From a bacterium (GTDB lineage: Bacteria > Armatimonadota > Abditibacteriia > Abditibacteriales > Abditibacteriaceae), in the NCBI GenBank assembly GCA_004172935.1, contig SDZD01000029.1, positions 18,636 to 82,635 of the forward strand: a DNA stretch of 64,000 nt, written 5' to 3'. Shown here piece after piece: positions 16,947 to 26,092 of the stretch. Each line of letters begins with the position of its first letter. The stretch's first letter is position 1. The position numbers and the translations under genes are program-made. The notes below the pieces were generated by a model. The model ran no database searches and had not been told where the DNA came from. It saw only the letters and a list, made by a program, of their open reading frames with translations.

Positions 16947-19763
16947 TCAATCATCATTATCTCTGCGGCGGGTCACCTTGGGCGCCACCTTCTTTGCAAC
17001 TCCGGCTTTTAGAGTTGGCTTTTTCAAAGCGGCTTGTTCGGCTTCGCGCTCTTCCTCGTCCTCTTCTTCGTCGTCTTTGTTCGGGTGGAAGTGATTCCAC
17101 GGGAACGGCTGCTTCGGGCGCTGTGCCAACCACACGGCGCGGGCCACGATGGTAGCGTCGGCGCGGTCAACATCCGACCAGTCGAGGCTGGCCGAGGCCA
17201 GCGCCAGACGGCGGCGCTCGCCCTGCAATTTGGCGGTTGGCGCATTCATTTCGTCCAACGGGATGCGGTTTTCGACGTGTTTATAAGGCGTCAGGTCGGG
17301 CTTGGTATTGAAGCACGCCGTCATGCGCGAGGCCGTCAGGTCGAAGCGGTTCATGGCGGGGATGCCCAGCACTAGACCGATGGTTCGCAGGAACGACGGG
17401 TGGTTGTACATCTCGCTCACCACGGCGCCGCGATGGGTGTACGGCGAAATGCACATCGCAACGGTGCGGTGTCCGTCGATGTGGTCGATTCCGAGTTGCG
17501 AGTCGTCCTCGATAACCAGAATGAGAGTGTCCTTCCAGAAGCGCGAATTGCTGATGCCCTCCACGATGCGGCCCAGCGCCAGATCGTTATCGGCGACGGT
17601 GGCGCGCGGAGTTGGCGCGTTCGGCGAAGTGCCCATCGTGTGGTCGGCGGGCAAAAGCATGATGTTCAAATCTGGCATCTTGCCCGTCGCCTCGAACTTC
17701 TTCAAGTCGTCCAGATACTGGTCGGCGCGCCACTGGTCGGTCACAATGGTCGGGAAGCCGATGTAATTAGGGTGAATGTGTGGCTTGAGCGCAGCGTTAT
17801 CGGTGTCGGCGGTGATGGAATATTTGTTGGTGCCCGCCTTGTAATCCTCCCACACCTGTTTCCACAGCGGCCTTTTGCCAGTGACCTTATCGACCACGCG
17901 CGGCTTATTCACGAACTCGCCATAAACCCGCACCGACTTGCCCGCCTTCAGCGCGGCGTTCCAGATGAAGCCCCTCGGCGAATAGGCCAATGGGTCGCCG
18001 CCATCGAACGGATAAGAGCGCACATTAGCCGAATAGTTCTGCTCGGTGTAGCCGTTGGCTATGCCCGAACTCGTCCACTGGTGCCCATCCGCCGAGTTGG
18101 TGCCACTGGTGTAGGTGTTATCGAGCAGCACCCACTGACGCGCGAGGGCGTGGTGGTTGGGCGTCACCTCTTCGCCAAACATGCATAGCTTCGGGTCGCC
18201 ATTGCCTTCGGGCATATCGCCCAACATGCTGTCGTAGGTGTGGTTTTCCTTGATGATATAAACCACATGCTTGAACAGCGAAGGCTCGCCGATACGCTCT
18301 GGCAACGGAACTGGCTTCATACCCTTGCGCGCGGGCATTTCGTTCTGGCCCCAACGATTGTTCAGCGCAACTCGCCGCGTCGTCGCCTTCAAATCGCTCA
18401 TCTGCGCCGCCTCGATGAACTGCACGGTGCCCATCGTGCTATGCACGCGGTAAGCGCCATCTTTGCCCGGCACGCGCGAACCAAAACCTTTGCTACTGGC
18501 CACAATCAAGCGCCCGCCACGCTCGGCAAGGGCAATCGGATACCACGCAGTCGGGATGTAACCAAGCACCACGGCGCGCGGCAACTCGACAACGGCGATA
18601 GCATTGCCGCCACCGCAAGCGACATACAGCTTTTTGCCATCAGCCGAAAGCGTGAGGCTGGTGGGAATTTGGCCGAACGCCGGGTCGAGTGGTGGACGCA
18701 ACGAAATGTTGCGCAGAGTGCGCCGCGCCTTCACATCGACGATAGAAATCGTGTCATCGTCCGAGTTGGCGACATACAACATCCCCCCATCCGCCGAAAA
18801 GCGCGCCTCGGACGGTTGGCGCCCGCCCTCGATTTCGACGGCGCCAAAAGTCTCGGTGTCGATGAACGACAGGCTGCCACGCGCGGTGGCATCAGTGAGC
18901 CGATCAACACGCACCATCGTCCCCGCTGACGAAGCCTTCGCGTCGTTTTCGCCGGGAGCGATGCCACCACGATTGGCAGTAACCAGCGTTTTACCATCTG
19001 GCGAAAGCGCCAACCGATAAGGCGCGATTCCGGTGCGAACAACGGCGAGCGTCTGTTTGCTTTCGAGGTCGAGAATCGACACCGCGTTGCTGATACCCAG
19101 CGCCACATACAGTCGCTTGCCATCGGGCGAAACCGCGAGTCCTGCCACCTGTGGGTCGCCGCCTTTGGTCGCCAGAGGCGCCGCTCCTTCCAATGCCGAA
19201 GCGTCTTTAGCCGTGAACACCCCAACACCTTTTTTCGGGTCAACAGCAGCAAAAGTTTCTTTTGTCTTCCACTTTCCGTCCTGAAGCGCGATGCTCTGCA
19301 CTTCGCCGCCAACATTGGAAGCAAATAGCGTTTGTCCATCAGGCGCCCACGCCAACCCAAGCGGCCCAATTTTGCTGGAAACGGTTGCCTGTAAGACCCC
19401 ATCGACGCCGTAGATGAGGATTTTGCCCTGCACCATCACCGCGACCAGCGCACCATCAGGCGAAAGTGCCAAATCCTTGGGCCGCGCCCCATCAACACGC
19501 TGCACCAATCCAAGCGGAGTCAGCGTTTGCTGACTCGAAACCAGCACTGTGCCATCCTTCTGCTCGCCGATATTAGCGCGCACAAAAGGCGTCGGCATCG
19601 GCGTGGCTGTCGGGACAGCCGTAGGAATCGGCTTCTTGACTACGAGTTTCGCAACGGTTTTTGGTTTAATAGCTGGAGCCGCGAGAGCCAGCAGCGGGCA
19701 CGAGGCAGCTAAAGGCCACGCGCACAATCGCAATAATGAACTGGAAGAAAAAGAACGGGACAT
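16947..19763 (-). CDS. Secreted YncE-type beta-propeller / alkaline phosphatase-like phosphoesterase
   Basis: The protein has 938 residues from ATG 19763 (a TTG at 19787 is less likely). An N-terminal signal segment (LLRLCAWPLAASCPLLALAA) is followed by a Pro-rich linker. A YVTN/YncE-like propeller spans about 75-455 with repeated LSPDGKxLxV and ANSDDDTISIVDV blades. A phosphoesterase domain follows at about 480-850: VVYIIKENHTYDSMLGDM holds the metal and nucleophile region, with later TSGTNSADGHQWTSSGI, LPADHTMGT, VIEDDSQLGIDHIDGH and RTVAMCISPYTHRG. The C-terminus is Lys/Glu-rich. This bifunctional architecture is recurrent in Armatimonadota and related groups; the phosphate substrate is unknown. 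A MITE-like repeat lies 28 bases upstream. Confidence 0.88.
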   Translation of the reverse strand: MSRSFSSSSLLRLCAWPLAASCPLLALAAPAIKPKTVAKLVVKKPIPTAVPTATPMPTPFVRANIGEQKDGTVLVSSQQTLTPLGLVQRVDGARPKDLALSPDGALVAVMVQGKILIYGVDGVLQATVSSKIGPLGLAWAPDGQTLFASNVGGEVQSIALQDGKWKTKETFAAVDPKKGVGVFTAKDASALEGAAPLATKGGDPQVAGLAVSPDGKRLYVALGISNAVSILDLESKQTLAVVRTGIAPYRLALSPDGKTLVTANRGGIAPGENDAKASSAGTMVRVDRLTDATARGSLSFIDTETFGAVEIEGGRQPSEARFSADGGMLYVANSDDDTISIVDVKARRTLRNISLRPPLDPAFGQIPTSLTLSADGKKLYVACGGGNAIAVVELPRAVVLGYIPTAWYPIALAERGGRLIVASSKGFGSRVPGKDGAYRVHSTMGTVQFIEAAQMSDLKATTRRVALNNRWGQNEMPARKGMKPVPLPERIGEPSLFKHVVYIIKENHTYDSMLGDMPEGNGDPKLCMFGEEVTPNHHALARQWVLLDNTYTSGTNSADGHQWTSSGIANGYTEQNYSANVRSYPFDGGDPLAYSPRGFIWNAALKAGKSVRVYGEFVNKPRVVDKVTGKRPLWKQVWEDYKAGTNKYSITADTDNAALKPHIHPNYIGFPTIVTDQWRADQYLDDLKKFEATGKMPDLNIMLLPADHTMGTSPNAPTPRATVADNDLALGRIVEGISNSRFWKDTLILVIEDDSQLGIDHIDGHRTVAMCISPYTHRGAVVSEMYNHPSFLRTIGLVLGIPAMNRFDLTASRMTACFNTKPDLTPYKHVENRIPLDEMNAPTAKLQGERRRLALASASLDWSDVDRADATIVARAVWLAQRPKQPFPWNHFHPNKDDEEEDEEEREAEQAALKKPTLKAGVAKKVAPKVTRRRDNDD

Positions 19764-19791
19764 CAAATTAAACAAAGGCGCATTCAAAGTC

Positions 19792-19896
19792 GTAGGGGCA
19801 ACCCACGTGGTTGCCCATCATAAGAATTACCCGTACATCGCATTAGTGCGAGAAACAAGCAACCGAAATGATGGGCAATCACATGGATTGCCCCAC
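19792..19896 (+). repeat. MITE-like inverted-terminal repeat element, copy 1
   Basis: About 105 bp with imperfect terminal inverted repeats of about 29 bp: the left end begins GTAGGGGCAACCCACGTGG and the right end finishes CACATGGATTGCCCCAC. The central 45 bp are also shared with copy 2 at 23029-23156, which is in the opposite orientation. It has no coding capacity of its own. It lies between the phosphoesterase and the first prepilin gene. Confidence 0.75.
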
Positions 19897-19921
19897 AAAA
19901 CGAAAATCCTCACCCACTCAA

Positions 19922-20749
19922 TTAATAATTCCACTCAGGGCAGGTGTCGCCCGCATCGAGGTTGTAATCGACGAACTCGTTGTAGCGAGCGGCGTTTCCG
20001 GTGGGTTTGATAGCGGTGACGCGGGCGACCAAATCCTTGGTTTCCACGCTCTTCACATGTCCGTCCATGAACGCGACGTTGGCGCGTCCCTGATGACGGT
20101 CGCCGCGACGTGGGTCGCCTTTGGGAAGGTTGATACCGACGCCTACATCGTTGCCAGTTCCAACCGCGCCGCAGCCCAGAATACGGGCGGGGCTATCGGC
20201 GCCATCAACAGCGACGCTAACCGACCAGCTTTCCATCACCATCATCGTACTGGCGGGGCTGGCGACCGAGTCGATATTGGCGCGATACCAAGGCGAACGT
20301 GGCTTCGCCAAACGCTCGTAGTTGATGCCGTACTGCCCCCAGACTTCGCGCCACGGCTGACCACTGGTGGTGTTCACATAGCGGGGTGCGTTACGAAAGT
20401 CGGTGTAGCCGCTGGGGCAGAAAAACACCTGCGAGTTTTTGATGTAAGGCTCCCACTGCGTCTGCCAGTAATAGGCTTCGGTGTAACCGCGAGCGGGCAC
20501 ATCCTCGCCGAGAATGTTTTTGACGCCCGGTTGAGGTGTGCTGGTGGCATCACGCAACGCGAAACCGTCGTTGTCCTGGGCATACATCAAACCGCCCAAC
20601 GCAATCTGCTTCAGGTTCGAGGCGCAGGTGCTCTGGCGCGCTTTTTCACGGGCCTGGGCGAAAACGGGGAACAAAATCGCCGCCAAAATCGCGATGATAG
20701 CGATAACTACCAATAATTCTATAAGGGTAAAAGCTTTCTTCTGATTCAT
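19922..20749 (-). CDS. DUF1559 type-II-secretion/prepilin-like protein
   Basis: The 275-residue protein has a class III signal peptide and prepilin helix near the N-terminus ([19 protein letters not shown], where cleavage is expected before F and E5 is present). The [20 protein letters not shown] block and a pseudopilin-like globular domain follow. The H-x9-DG-type motif appears as [15 protein letters not shown] at about residue 222. Such proteins occur in dozens of copies in Armatimonadota and Planctomycetota; they are thought to be exported by a type II or IV pilus-like machinery, with unknown roles. A second small gene lies 21 bases upstream on the same strand. Confidence 0.92.
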   Translation of the reverse strand: MNQKKAFTLIELLVVIAIIAILAAILFPVFAQAREKARQSTCASNLKQIALGGLMYAQDNDGFALRDATSTPQPGVKNILGEDVPARGYTEAYYWQTQWEPYIKNSQVFFCPSGYTDFRNAPRYVNTTSGQPWREVWGQYGINYERLAKPRSPWYRANIDSVASPASTMMVMESWSVSVAVDGADSPARILGCGAVGTGNDVGVGINLPKGDPRRGDRHQGRANVAFMDGHVKSVETKDLVARVTAIKPTGNAARYNEFVDYNLDAGDTCPEWNY

Positions 20750-20770
20750 AATTTCACCAGAGGTTCAAGG

Positions 20771-21082
20771 TCAATTCTCGACAGGCGCCGAACGCGCCTG
20801 ATCGGTGAGAGCTTGCAGATTTTCGCGACGCACAGCTTCTTCGTGCGAGGAAGGCGGCGGCGGCGGGAGTGGGGTGGGTTCTTCGAACCCCTGTGGCATA
20901 ACCGCTGGCATCTCGACAGGCGTGGGAGGCGGGCCGCCCACACTGCCAGTCGGGCGCATCCACATAAATATCGCGAGGATAAGCAGCAACGCGCCAAAAC
21001 CGCCGATAATCCCGATGGATTGCGTGCGGCTCAGCGGCTTTTTCAAGGAAGATTCGGGTGTCGTAGGTACGTCTTTTACCAT
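20771..21082 (-). CDS. Small Pro-rich single-pass membrane protein
   Basis: From ATG 21082 the protein has 103 residues; a GTG at 21163 would give 130. A basic N-terminal stretch (SLKKPLSRTQ) precedes one membrane helix (SIGIIGGFGALLLILAIFMW). A Pro-rich segment (GGPPPTPVEMPAVMP, then PTPLPPPPPSS) and a short charged tail follow. It lies between two prepilin-like genes on the same strand, 21 bases from the downstream one. This suggests, without proof, a companion in export or anchoring of those proteins. No family is recognised. Confidence 0.6.
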   Translation of the reverse strand: MVKDVPTTPESSLKKPLSRTQSIGIIGGFGALLLILAIFMWMRPTGSVGGPPPTPVEMPAVMPQGFEEPTPLPPPPPSSHEEAVRRENLQALTDQARSAPVEN

Positions 21083-21185
21083 GAGAGTACGAGAGTAGTG
21101 GAGGGCCTGATATTCGCGTTCTAAGCCCTTCGTAGGGGCTTCTTTGTGTTCGCCCTCAATCACTAACGGGTTAGCCAGTCAAACC

Positions 21186-21908
21186 CTAATCCAAATCCCA
21201 ATAGCTTTCTTTGGTTGGATCGGCGGGTGGCAGATGCTGGTAGGCGTTATTCGATGTTTGTCCAGCGTTGCGGCTGTCGTCCATGAAGGCATCGGGGTTC
21301 ATCGCCTTCACATGCCCATCGAACCACGCGATATTCACCGTGCCATTGTGACGTGTATTCACATACTGCGCCCAGTTGGCGGCGGGGCCACCTTTGCCGC
21401 CTACTGCATAATAACCGGGTGTGGCGCTGTTGGGACGCGAACTATCGGTGAACAGGATGGTTTCGGCGGGCTTAGCGATTTCGGTACTGCGCAGCATGTT
21501 GCCGAAGTTGCCGAAATAAACCCAGTTCAGGCCATAACCGCCATCGGAACCATTGGTGGCTGTGGGGATGTTGGCCGGGTCGGAAGGACACACATAAACC
21601 GCCGCGCTTTTGACGTAAGGGTAAATTTGGTCGGCCCACTCCCAACGCGCACCACGCAGTGGCGAGGCTGGAATCGAGTAGTTCGGTGAAACCGTAGCCA
21701 ATCCGCCATCGTTGTCGTCGGCGTACATCAAATACCCCAACGCAAGCTGTTTGAGGTTGCTCTGGCAAGAAGCTTTGCGGGCGCCTTCGCGCGCTCTGGC
21801 AAATACAGGGAATAAAATCGCAGCCAGAATACCGATGATAGCAATGACTACCAATAATTCGATAAGAGTAAAGGCCTGCTTAGATTTGCGATACAGGGAT
21901 GTATTCAT
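21186..21908 (-). CDS. DUF1559 prepilin-like protein
   Basis: The 240-residue protein has [19 protein letters not shown] at the N-terminus, ARAREGARKASCQSNLKQLA, and a C-terminal NTRHNGTVNIAWFDGHVKAM, the H-x9-DG motif. It is of the same family as the genes at 19922, 22209 and 58627 but clearly divergent in the middle (YPYVKSAAVYVCPSDPANIP), so the paralogues are old. It is divergent from the plus-strand prepilin at 22209. Confidence 0.92.
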   Translation of the reverse strand: MNTSLYRKSKQAFTLIELLVVIAIIGILAAILFPVFARAREGARKASCQSNLKQLALGYLMYADDNDGGLATVSPNYSIPASPLRGARWEWADQIYPYVKSAAVYVCPSDPANIPTATNGSDGGYGLNWVYFGNFGNMLRSTEIAKPAETILFTDSSRPNSATPGYYAVGGKGGPAANWAQYVNTRHNGTVNIAWFDGHVKAMNPDAFMDDSRNAGQTSNNAYQHLPPADPTKESYWDLD

Positions 21909-22208
21909 TGGAACTCGTTGATTTACCTCGAAATCAAACTCCCGTTTTCACGTTGTATTGATGATAGTCTCTTCACTACTTTGCATTGTAAAGAAATCGT
22001 TAAGTAAATTTTAAGCAAAACGCTTTCTCCTGACAGGGCACTAAAATTCCCCCTCGAAATTATTTTTATTCGATTCAAATACCTCCCTATGCATCCGAAA
22101 ACGATAATTTTCGCGCAATATATCTGAAACCACACACTTTAATCTGTTCTTATTCTCAGTTTCATATAAATAATCTCCGCTTCAGGGCACCGCCATAGCC
22201 CAGTCCCT
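21909..22208. other. AT-rich divergent intergenic region
   Basis: These 300 bases between two divergent prepilin genes hold no credible gene. The sequence is noticeably AT-richer than the flanks and should contain both promoters, but I cannot point to a convincing -35/-10 pair on either strand. Confidence 0.6.
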
Positions 22209-22979
22209 ATGAGATATAAAACACATCTACCGCGTATAACAAGAACAAATGGCGCATTTACACTTATCGAGCTTCTTGTTGTTATTGCAATCATCGCTTT
22301 ATTGGCGGCAATGCTCTTCCCGGTTTTCGCCCAGGCCCGCGAGAAAGCGCGTCGCACTTCCTGCCTGTCCAATATGCGCCAGTTGGGCATCGGCCTCGAC
22401 ATGTACTCGCAAGACCACGACGAGCGCCTGTTCTTCTTCGGCCACGATGTTGACCGTTCGCGCAGCGATGCCGCCACGCCGCTGGGCGCCCGCCGCGAAA
22501 ACCGTTGGTGGAACCAGATTCTTCCCTACACCAAAAACGCCGATAGCCTCATCGTCTGCCCCAGCGATTCGGGCCGCGTCCCGCACTCCTCCGAAAACGG
22601 CCAATCGGGCAAACCTTTGGTGCCACGCTCCTACATCGCCAACCGCGCCGCCGAAAGCCTTCATCTGGCGCAGGTCGATAACCCCACCCAAATCATCGTC
22701 GTCAGCGAAAAAGGCGACCCATTCGACGATTCGTGGTTCGAGCCTCCCAAGAACCTGTACGACAAAGCTGGCTACGCCCAACCCGTACTGGCCCTGTCGC
22801 GCCACCAGAACGGCGTCAACTGCATGTTCTTCGACGGCCACGCCAAATGGATGAGCAAAGGCGCCCTCACAGCCGACCCGTGCGGACTTCCCTATTCGGG
22901 CGTCGATCTCATGCGCCGCTATCCCCTGCCCTTGCCCGACGCCAACCGCACCCCCTGGCACGCCCTGTGCCCAGCCTAA
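22209..22979 (+). CDS. DUF1559 prepilin-like protein
   Basis: The 256-residue protein begins with a longer basic leader ([20 protein letters not shown]) before the [20 protein letters not shown] helix. [20 protein letters not shown] follows, and the C-terminal motif is [20 protein letters not shown] central part ([16 protein letters not shown]) is typical of the family. It is the only plus-strand member of the cluster and is followed by MITE-like repeat copy 2. Confidence 0.92.
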   Translation: MRYKTHLPRITRTNGAFTLIELLVVIAIIALLAAMLFPVFAQAREKARRTSCLSNMRQLGIGLDMYSQDHDERLFFFGHDVDRSRSDAATPLGARRENRWWNQILPYTKNADSLIVCPSDSGRVPHSSENGQSGKPLVPRSYIANRAAESLHLAQVDNPTQIIVVSEKGDPFDDSWFEPPKNLYDKAGYAQPVLALSRHQNGVNCMFFDGHAKWMSKGALTADPCGLPYSGVDLMRRYPLPLPDANRTPWHALCPA

Positions 22980-23028
22980 CCCGATAGAGCTGGTGCGCGA
23001 GTCTGAGAACGTCGAAGGCTTGAAATCC

Positions 23029-23156
23029 CCCCGTAGGGGCAACCGGGTACCCTCTGGGTGGATGGTTGCCCATCATTCCGTTTGCTCGTTTGTACCATCA
23101 CTGCGATGTATGAGCAATTTCTATGATGGGCAACCACGTGGGTTGCCCCTACGGGG
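23029..23156 (-). repeat. MITE-like repeat, copy 2 (inverted relative to copy 1)
   Basis: The element starts CCCCGTAGGGGCAACC and ends GGTTGCCCCTACGGGG, so its outer 16 bp are a perfect inverted repeat. Read on the minus strand it aligns to copy 1 through the first arm, the middle and the inner part of the second arm. The left arm carries an extra GGTACCCTCTGGGTGG-like insertion that makes this copy longer. Confidence 0.75.
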
Positions 23157-23245
23157 TATCGCACAAGTTTTTATACCCCTTAAAACCACTCAAATAGTCC
23201 CCTCCCCAACATCGGGCGCGATTCCCCCAAATCCATCAGTCCACC

Positions 23246-23306
23246 CTCAAAACTCGCAAATCGCGACTTCAAACTAACCACTAATAACCAACAACTAAAA
23301 ACTAAC
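23246..23306 (-). repeat. Dispersed 3'-flank repeat, copy A
   Basis: About 60 bases beginning CTCAAAACTCGCAAATCGCG and ending CCAACAACTAAAAACTA on the plus strand, nearly identical to 37972-38030. On the minus strand it begins right after the stop of the REC-GGDEF gene and reads as TAGTTTTTAGTTGTTGGTTA. It is non-coding. Confidence 0.7.
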
Positions 23307-23307
23307 T

Positions 23308-24552
23308 TTACGTTTCCCGCCCCAGCACATCCAGATCATCGAAGTGAAGCGAGCGGTTGCGCCCTTCGTGTTTCGAGGTGTACAAAGCCACATCAGCACG
23401 CGCCAATAATAAAGTCAGCTCTTCAGGTACTTCGGTAGAGTCATGTCTGTTGACCGCTGCGGATTTCCGCACCGACTCATCGTATTTGCCCAACGAATCC
23501 TTATCCAATGTTGCGATACCAGCACTAATAGTGATGGAGCGTTGCGGCCACGGTGCATTGGCAATGGACGCGCGCACGCGCTCCACTACCCTCCGCGCCG
23601 AAGCGGCATCGGTGGCCGGAAGCAACAGCGCGAACTCCTCGCCACCATAGCGCACCGCGAGGTCGCTGGCGCGCGCACGACTTTCGATAAGATCAGCAAC
23701 TCCCTTCAACACCACATCGCCCGCCGGATGCCCGAAAGTGTCGTTGAAGGGCTTGAACTGATCGACATCCAAAAGCGCCAGGGAAAGGGGGTCGTTGTGG
23801 CGGCGCGCGCGGTCGATTTCCTCGTAGAAACGCTCGATGAGCGCGCGGCGGTTGCGTAGCCCTGTCAGCGAATCGCGCGTCGCCTGTTTCTTCAATTGCC
23901 CATTGATTTCGCGCAGTTCGCGTTGCTGTGCCTCGATTTGCTGCTGCTGGGCGGTCAGCTTTTCGTTCACTGCCCTCAATTGGTGCTGGGTCTGCCTCAA
24001 CACATGGTTCTGCTGCACCGCGCTACCATACGTCGAAAGCAGCAGATTCAACATTTGCTGACGCCCAGAGCGAATCAGATAGCGGTGCCCCTGCACTTCC
24101 ACTTCGAGCGCATCCTCGTTTTGCGCGGCGCTGTCTGGACGCGACAACACACTACTCAGCGTCGCCAACAGATAGTTGTCCTGATAGGGTTTGGTCAGGT
24201 AATAATCGGCGCCCGCCTGCAAACCGCGCACAATGTCGGTGGGGTCTTGCAACGCGGTCAGCAAGATGACTGGCGTCTGAGCGGCGATAGGGTCGGCCTT
24301 AAGCGCCTGACACATCGCGTAGCCATCCATAACCGGCATCACGATGTCAGCGAGAACGATGTCAGGCTGATGCTCATCCACAGCCTGTAGCGCCTGTTGC
24401 CCGTCGTAGGCGGTGAACACCTCGTAGCCGTTTTGTTGCAATAATTGGCGAAGAATGGCGGCTTGTGTGCGCGAGTCGTCAACAACTACAACACGCGCCC
24501 GCCCCGAAGAATTGGTTAAATCTGAAGGGGTATTACGATTCACGAAAGACAT
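23308..24552 (-). CDS. wspR: REC-GGDEF diguanylate cyclase response regulator (WspR-like)
   Basis: The 414-residue product from ATG 24552 has an intact receiver domain (about 18-140): VVVVDDS acidic pair, LADIVMPVMDG phospho-Asp, LLTAL Thr and YLTKPY Lys. A long helical Gln-rich linker (EKLTAQQQQIEAQQRELREI) joins it to a GGDEF domain (about 245-410) with DSLTGLRNRRAL and active-site RYGGEEFALLLP. The inhibitory RxxD (RASD) lies five residues before GGEEF, so product inhibition is expected. No EAL is present. It makes c-di-GMP when phosphorylated. It is divergent from CheR with 85 bases between the starts, and domain order plus neighbours match WspR of the Wsp pathway. The gene name is by analogy. 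Confidence 0.88.
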   Translation of the reverse strand: MSFVNRNTPSDLTNSSGRARVVVVDDSRTQAAILRQLLQQNGYEVFTAYDGQQALQAVDEHQPDIVLADIVMPVMDGYAMCQALKADPIAAQTPVILLTALQDPTDIVRGLQAGADYYLTKPYQDNYLLATLSSVLSRPDSAAQNEDALEVEVQGHRYLIRSGRQQMLNLLLSTYGSAVQQNHVLRQTQHQLRAVNEKLTAQQQQIEAQQRELREINGQLKKQATRDSLTGLRNRRALIERFYEEIDRARRHNDPLSLALLDVDQFKPFNDTFGHPAGDVVLKGVADLIESRARASDLAVRYGGEEFALLLPATDAASARRVVERVRASIANAPWPQRSITISAGIATLDKDSLGKYDESVRKSAAVNRHDSTEVPEELTLLLARADVALYTSKHEGRNRSLHFDDLDVLGRET

Positions 24553-24637
24553 CAAAGCCAGCTTTGGTCGGAACGTTCGATTAAGGTACAAACTAACACA
24601 AAGCGTGTCGGTGCAATTATAAAACACTCTACTTGCC

Positions 24638-26092
24638 ATGTCACCACCGAAAACTCCTCAATCTGCCCCCTTCGAGGGCGCTTCATTGCAAGCGTTCTTC
24701 GATTTGCTGGCAGTGCGAACCGGGTTGCACGTGCGCGACAAGGATAATGGTATGGTAACGCGCACTCTGGCATCGCGCGCCGAATCGCAAAAACTGAGCG
24801 CGGCAGCCTACCTGCAAAAACTGCGCAGCGAAAGCGTCGATGGCACCGAATGGACGCAACTGATGCCGCTGCTCACCAACGGCGAAAGCTACTTCGAGCG
24901 CGACAAAGGCCAGTTCGCCCTTATCCGCGACACAATCCTGCCTGAACTCATCGCGCGCCGAGGTAGCAAAGAGGGCACGCTGCGTTTGTGGAGCGCGGGA
25001 TGCTCAACGGGCGAGGAAGCCTACTCACTGGCGATGGCAACCGCCGCGACGCTGCCCCTCGGTTGGAAAGCCACCATCCTGGGCACCGACATCAACGCCG
25101 AAGCTATCAAAAAAGCCCGTCGCGGCATCTATGGCGCATGGTCTTTTCGCGGCGTCGATACAGCCACGCGCGACCGTTATTTTCGCGCCGTCGCCGGAGG
25201 CTTCGAGGTCATGCCCGAACTGCGCGCCCGCGTCAGCTTCGGCTTTTGCAACCTGAGTTCCAGCGACTGGCCCGACGCAGGGCGCGGCATCGCCGACATC
25301 GACCTAATACTCTGCCGCAACGTGCTGATCTATTTCCAGCGCTCCGTCGTGGCGGGCGTGCTATCGCGCTTCGCTCGCACGCTGCGCCCCGATGGCTTCC
25401 TGCTCACAGGCCACGCCGAGTTGCACGACCAGAACGTTTCGCCACTGCGCGCCCGCCTCTTTCCGGCCTCCGCCGCCTATCAAAAAGTGGACGAAGCTCG
25501 CCCATCTTTCCCAACGGCCTCCCAATCACCGCGCCCCCCCGTCGCCGATTTGAACATCAAGCCAGTGCTACGCACCCTCACCACTCGCACCTTGCCACAA
25601 AGTACCGCTGCACTTTCGCCCACCGAGCGCCCGCTTTCCACACTAACGCCCGCCCCTACCCCACAACAAGCGCCGCAAACAGCGAACGACTGGTATGCGC
25701 TGGCCCAGCGTCATGCCGATAGCGGGCACTACCCCGAAGCGGTGGAATGCTGCCAGAAAGCCATTGCGCTCAACCCCGCGCACGCCGACGCCTATTTGTT
25801 GTGGGCACATATCGCCGAAGAACAGGGCAAATGCAACGAGGCCAAAGAGCGGCTGAAGAAAGTCATTTATCTGGCTCCCACCCGCGCCGAAGCTTATGTC
25901 CAGTTGGCCGCTATCTACCAACGCGAAGGCGATGCAGCGCGCGCGCGCCAGATGCGCGCCACGGCGTTAAAACTGTTGCAAGCCGACACTTCGGGGAGCG
26001 ACCACACCGAACTCAAGAGCCACCTTCAGGAACTACTCGGTGAAAGCGAAACAGCGCGCCCCGAAACCCGCCGCACAGGAGAACGCCGATGA
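24638..26092 (+). CDS. wspC: CheR methyltransferase with C-terminal TPRs (WspC-like)
   Basis: The 484-residue protein starts with a CheR N-terminal helical domain. The SAM-dependent methyltransferase follows: LTNGESYFERDKGQF, LWSAGCSTGEEAYSLAMA (SAM loop), GTDINAEAIKKARRGIYG and DLILCRNVLIYF. A Pro/Thr-rich linker (about 290-345) leads to TPR units (WYALAQRHADSGHYPEAVEC, YLLWAHIAEEQGKCNEAKE, AYVQLAAIYQREGDAARAR). It methylates Glu residues of the receptor at 27243-28733. Its TGA overlaps the ATG of the CheW gene (ATGA). CheR-TPR fusions are the WspC hallmark. Confidence 0.92.
   Translation: MSPPKTPQSAPFEGASLQAFFDLLAVRTGLHVRDKDNGMVTRTLASRAESQKLSAAAYLQKLRSESVDGTEWTQLMPLLTNGESYFERDKGQFALIRDTILPELIARRGSKEGTLRLWSAGCSTGEEAYSLAMATAATLPLGWKATILGTDINAEAIKKARRGIYGAWSFRGVDTATRDRYFRAVAGGFEVMPELRARVSFGFCNLSSSDWPDAGRGIADIDLILCRNVLIYFQRSVVAGVLSRFARTLRPDGFLLTGHAELHDQNVSPLRARLFPASAAYQKVDEARPSFPTASQSPRPPVADLNIKPVLRTLTTRTLPQSTAALSPTERPLSTLTPAPTPQQAPQTANDWYALAQRHADSGHYPEAVECCQKAIALNPAHADAYLLWAHIAEEQGKCNEAKERLKKVIYLAPTRAEAYVQLAAIYQREGDAARARQMRATALKLLQADTSGSDHTELKSHLQELLGESETARPETRRTGERR

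Noticed and set aside
17400..18929. Long plus-strand frames inside the phosphoesterase gene
   Set aside because: Antisense to conserved propeller and phosphoesterase motifs; no independent support.
22299..23042. 247-codon minus-strand frame over the plus-strand prepilin
   Set aside because: Similar antisense frames appear over every DUF1559 gene because of the conserved coding sequence; they are shadows.
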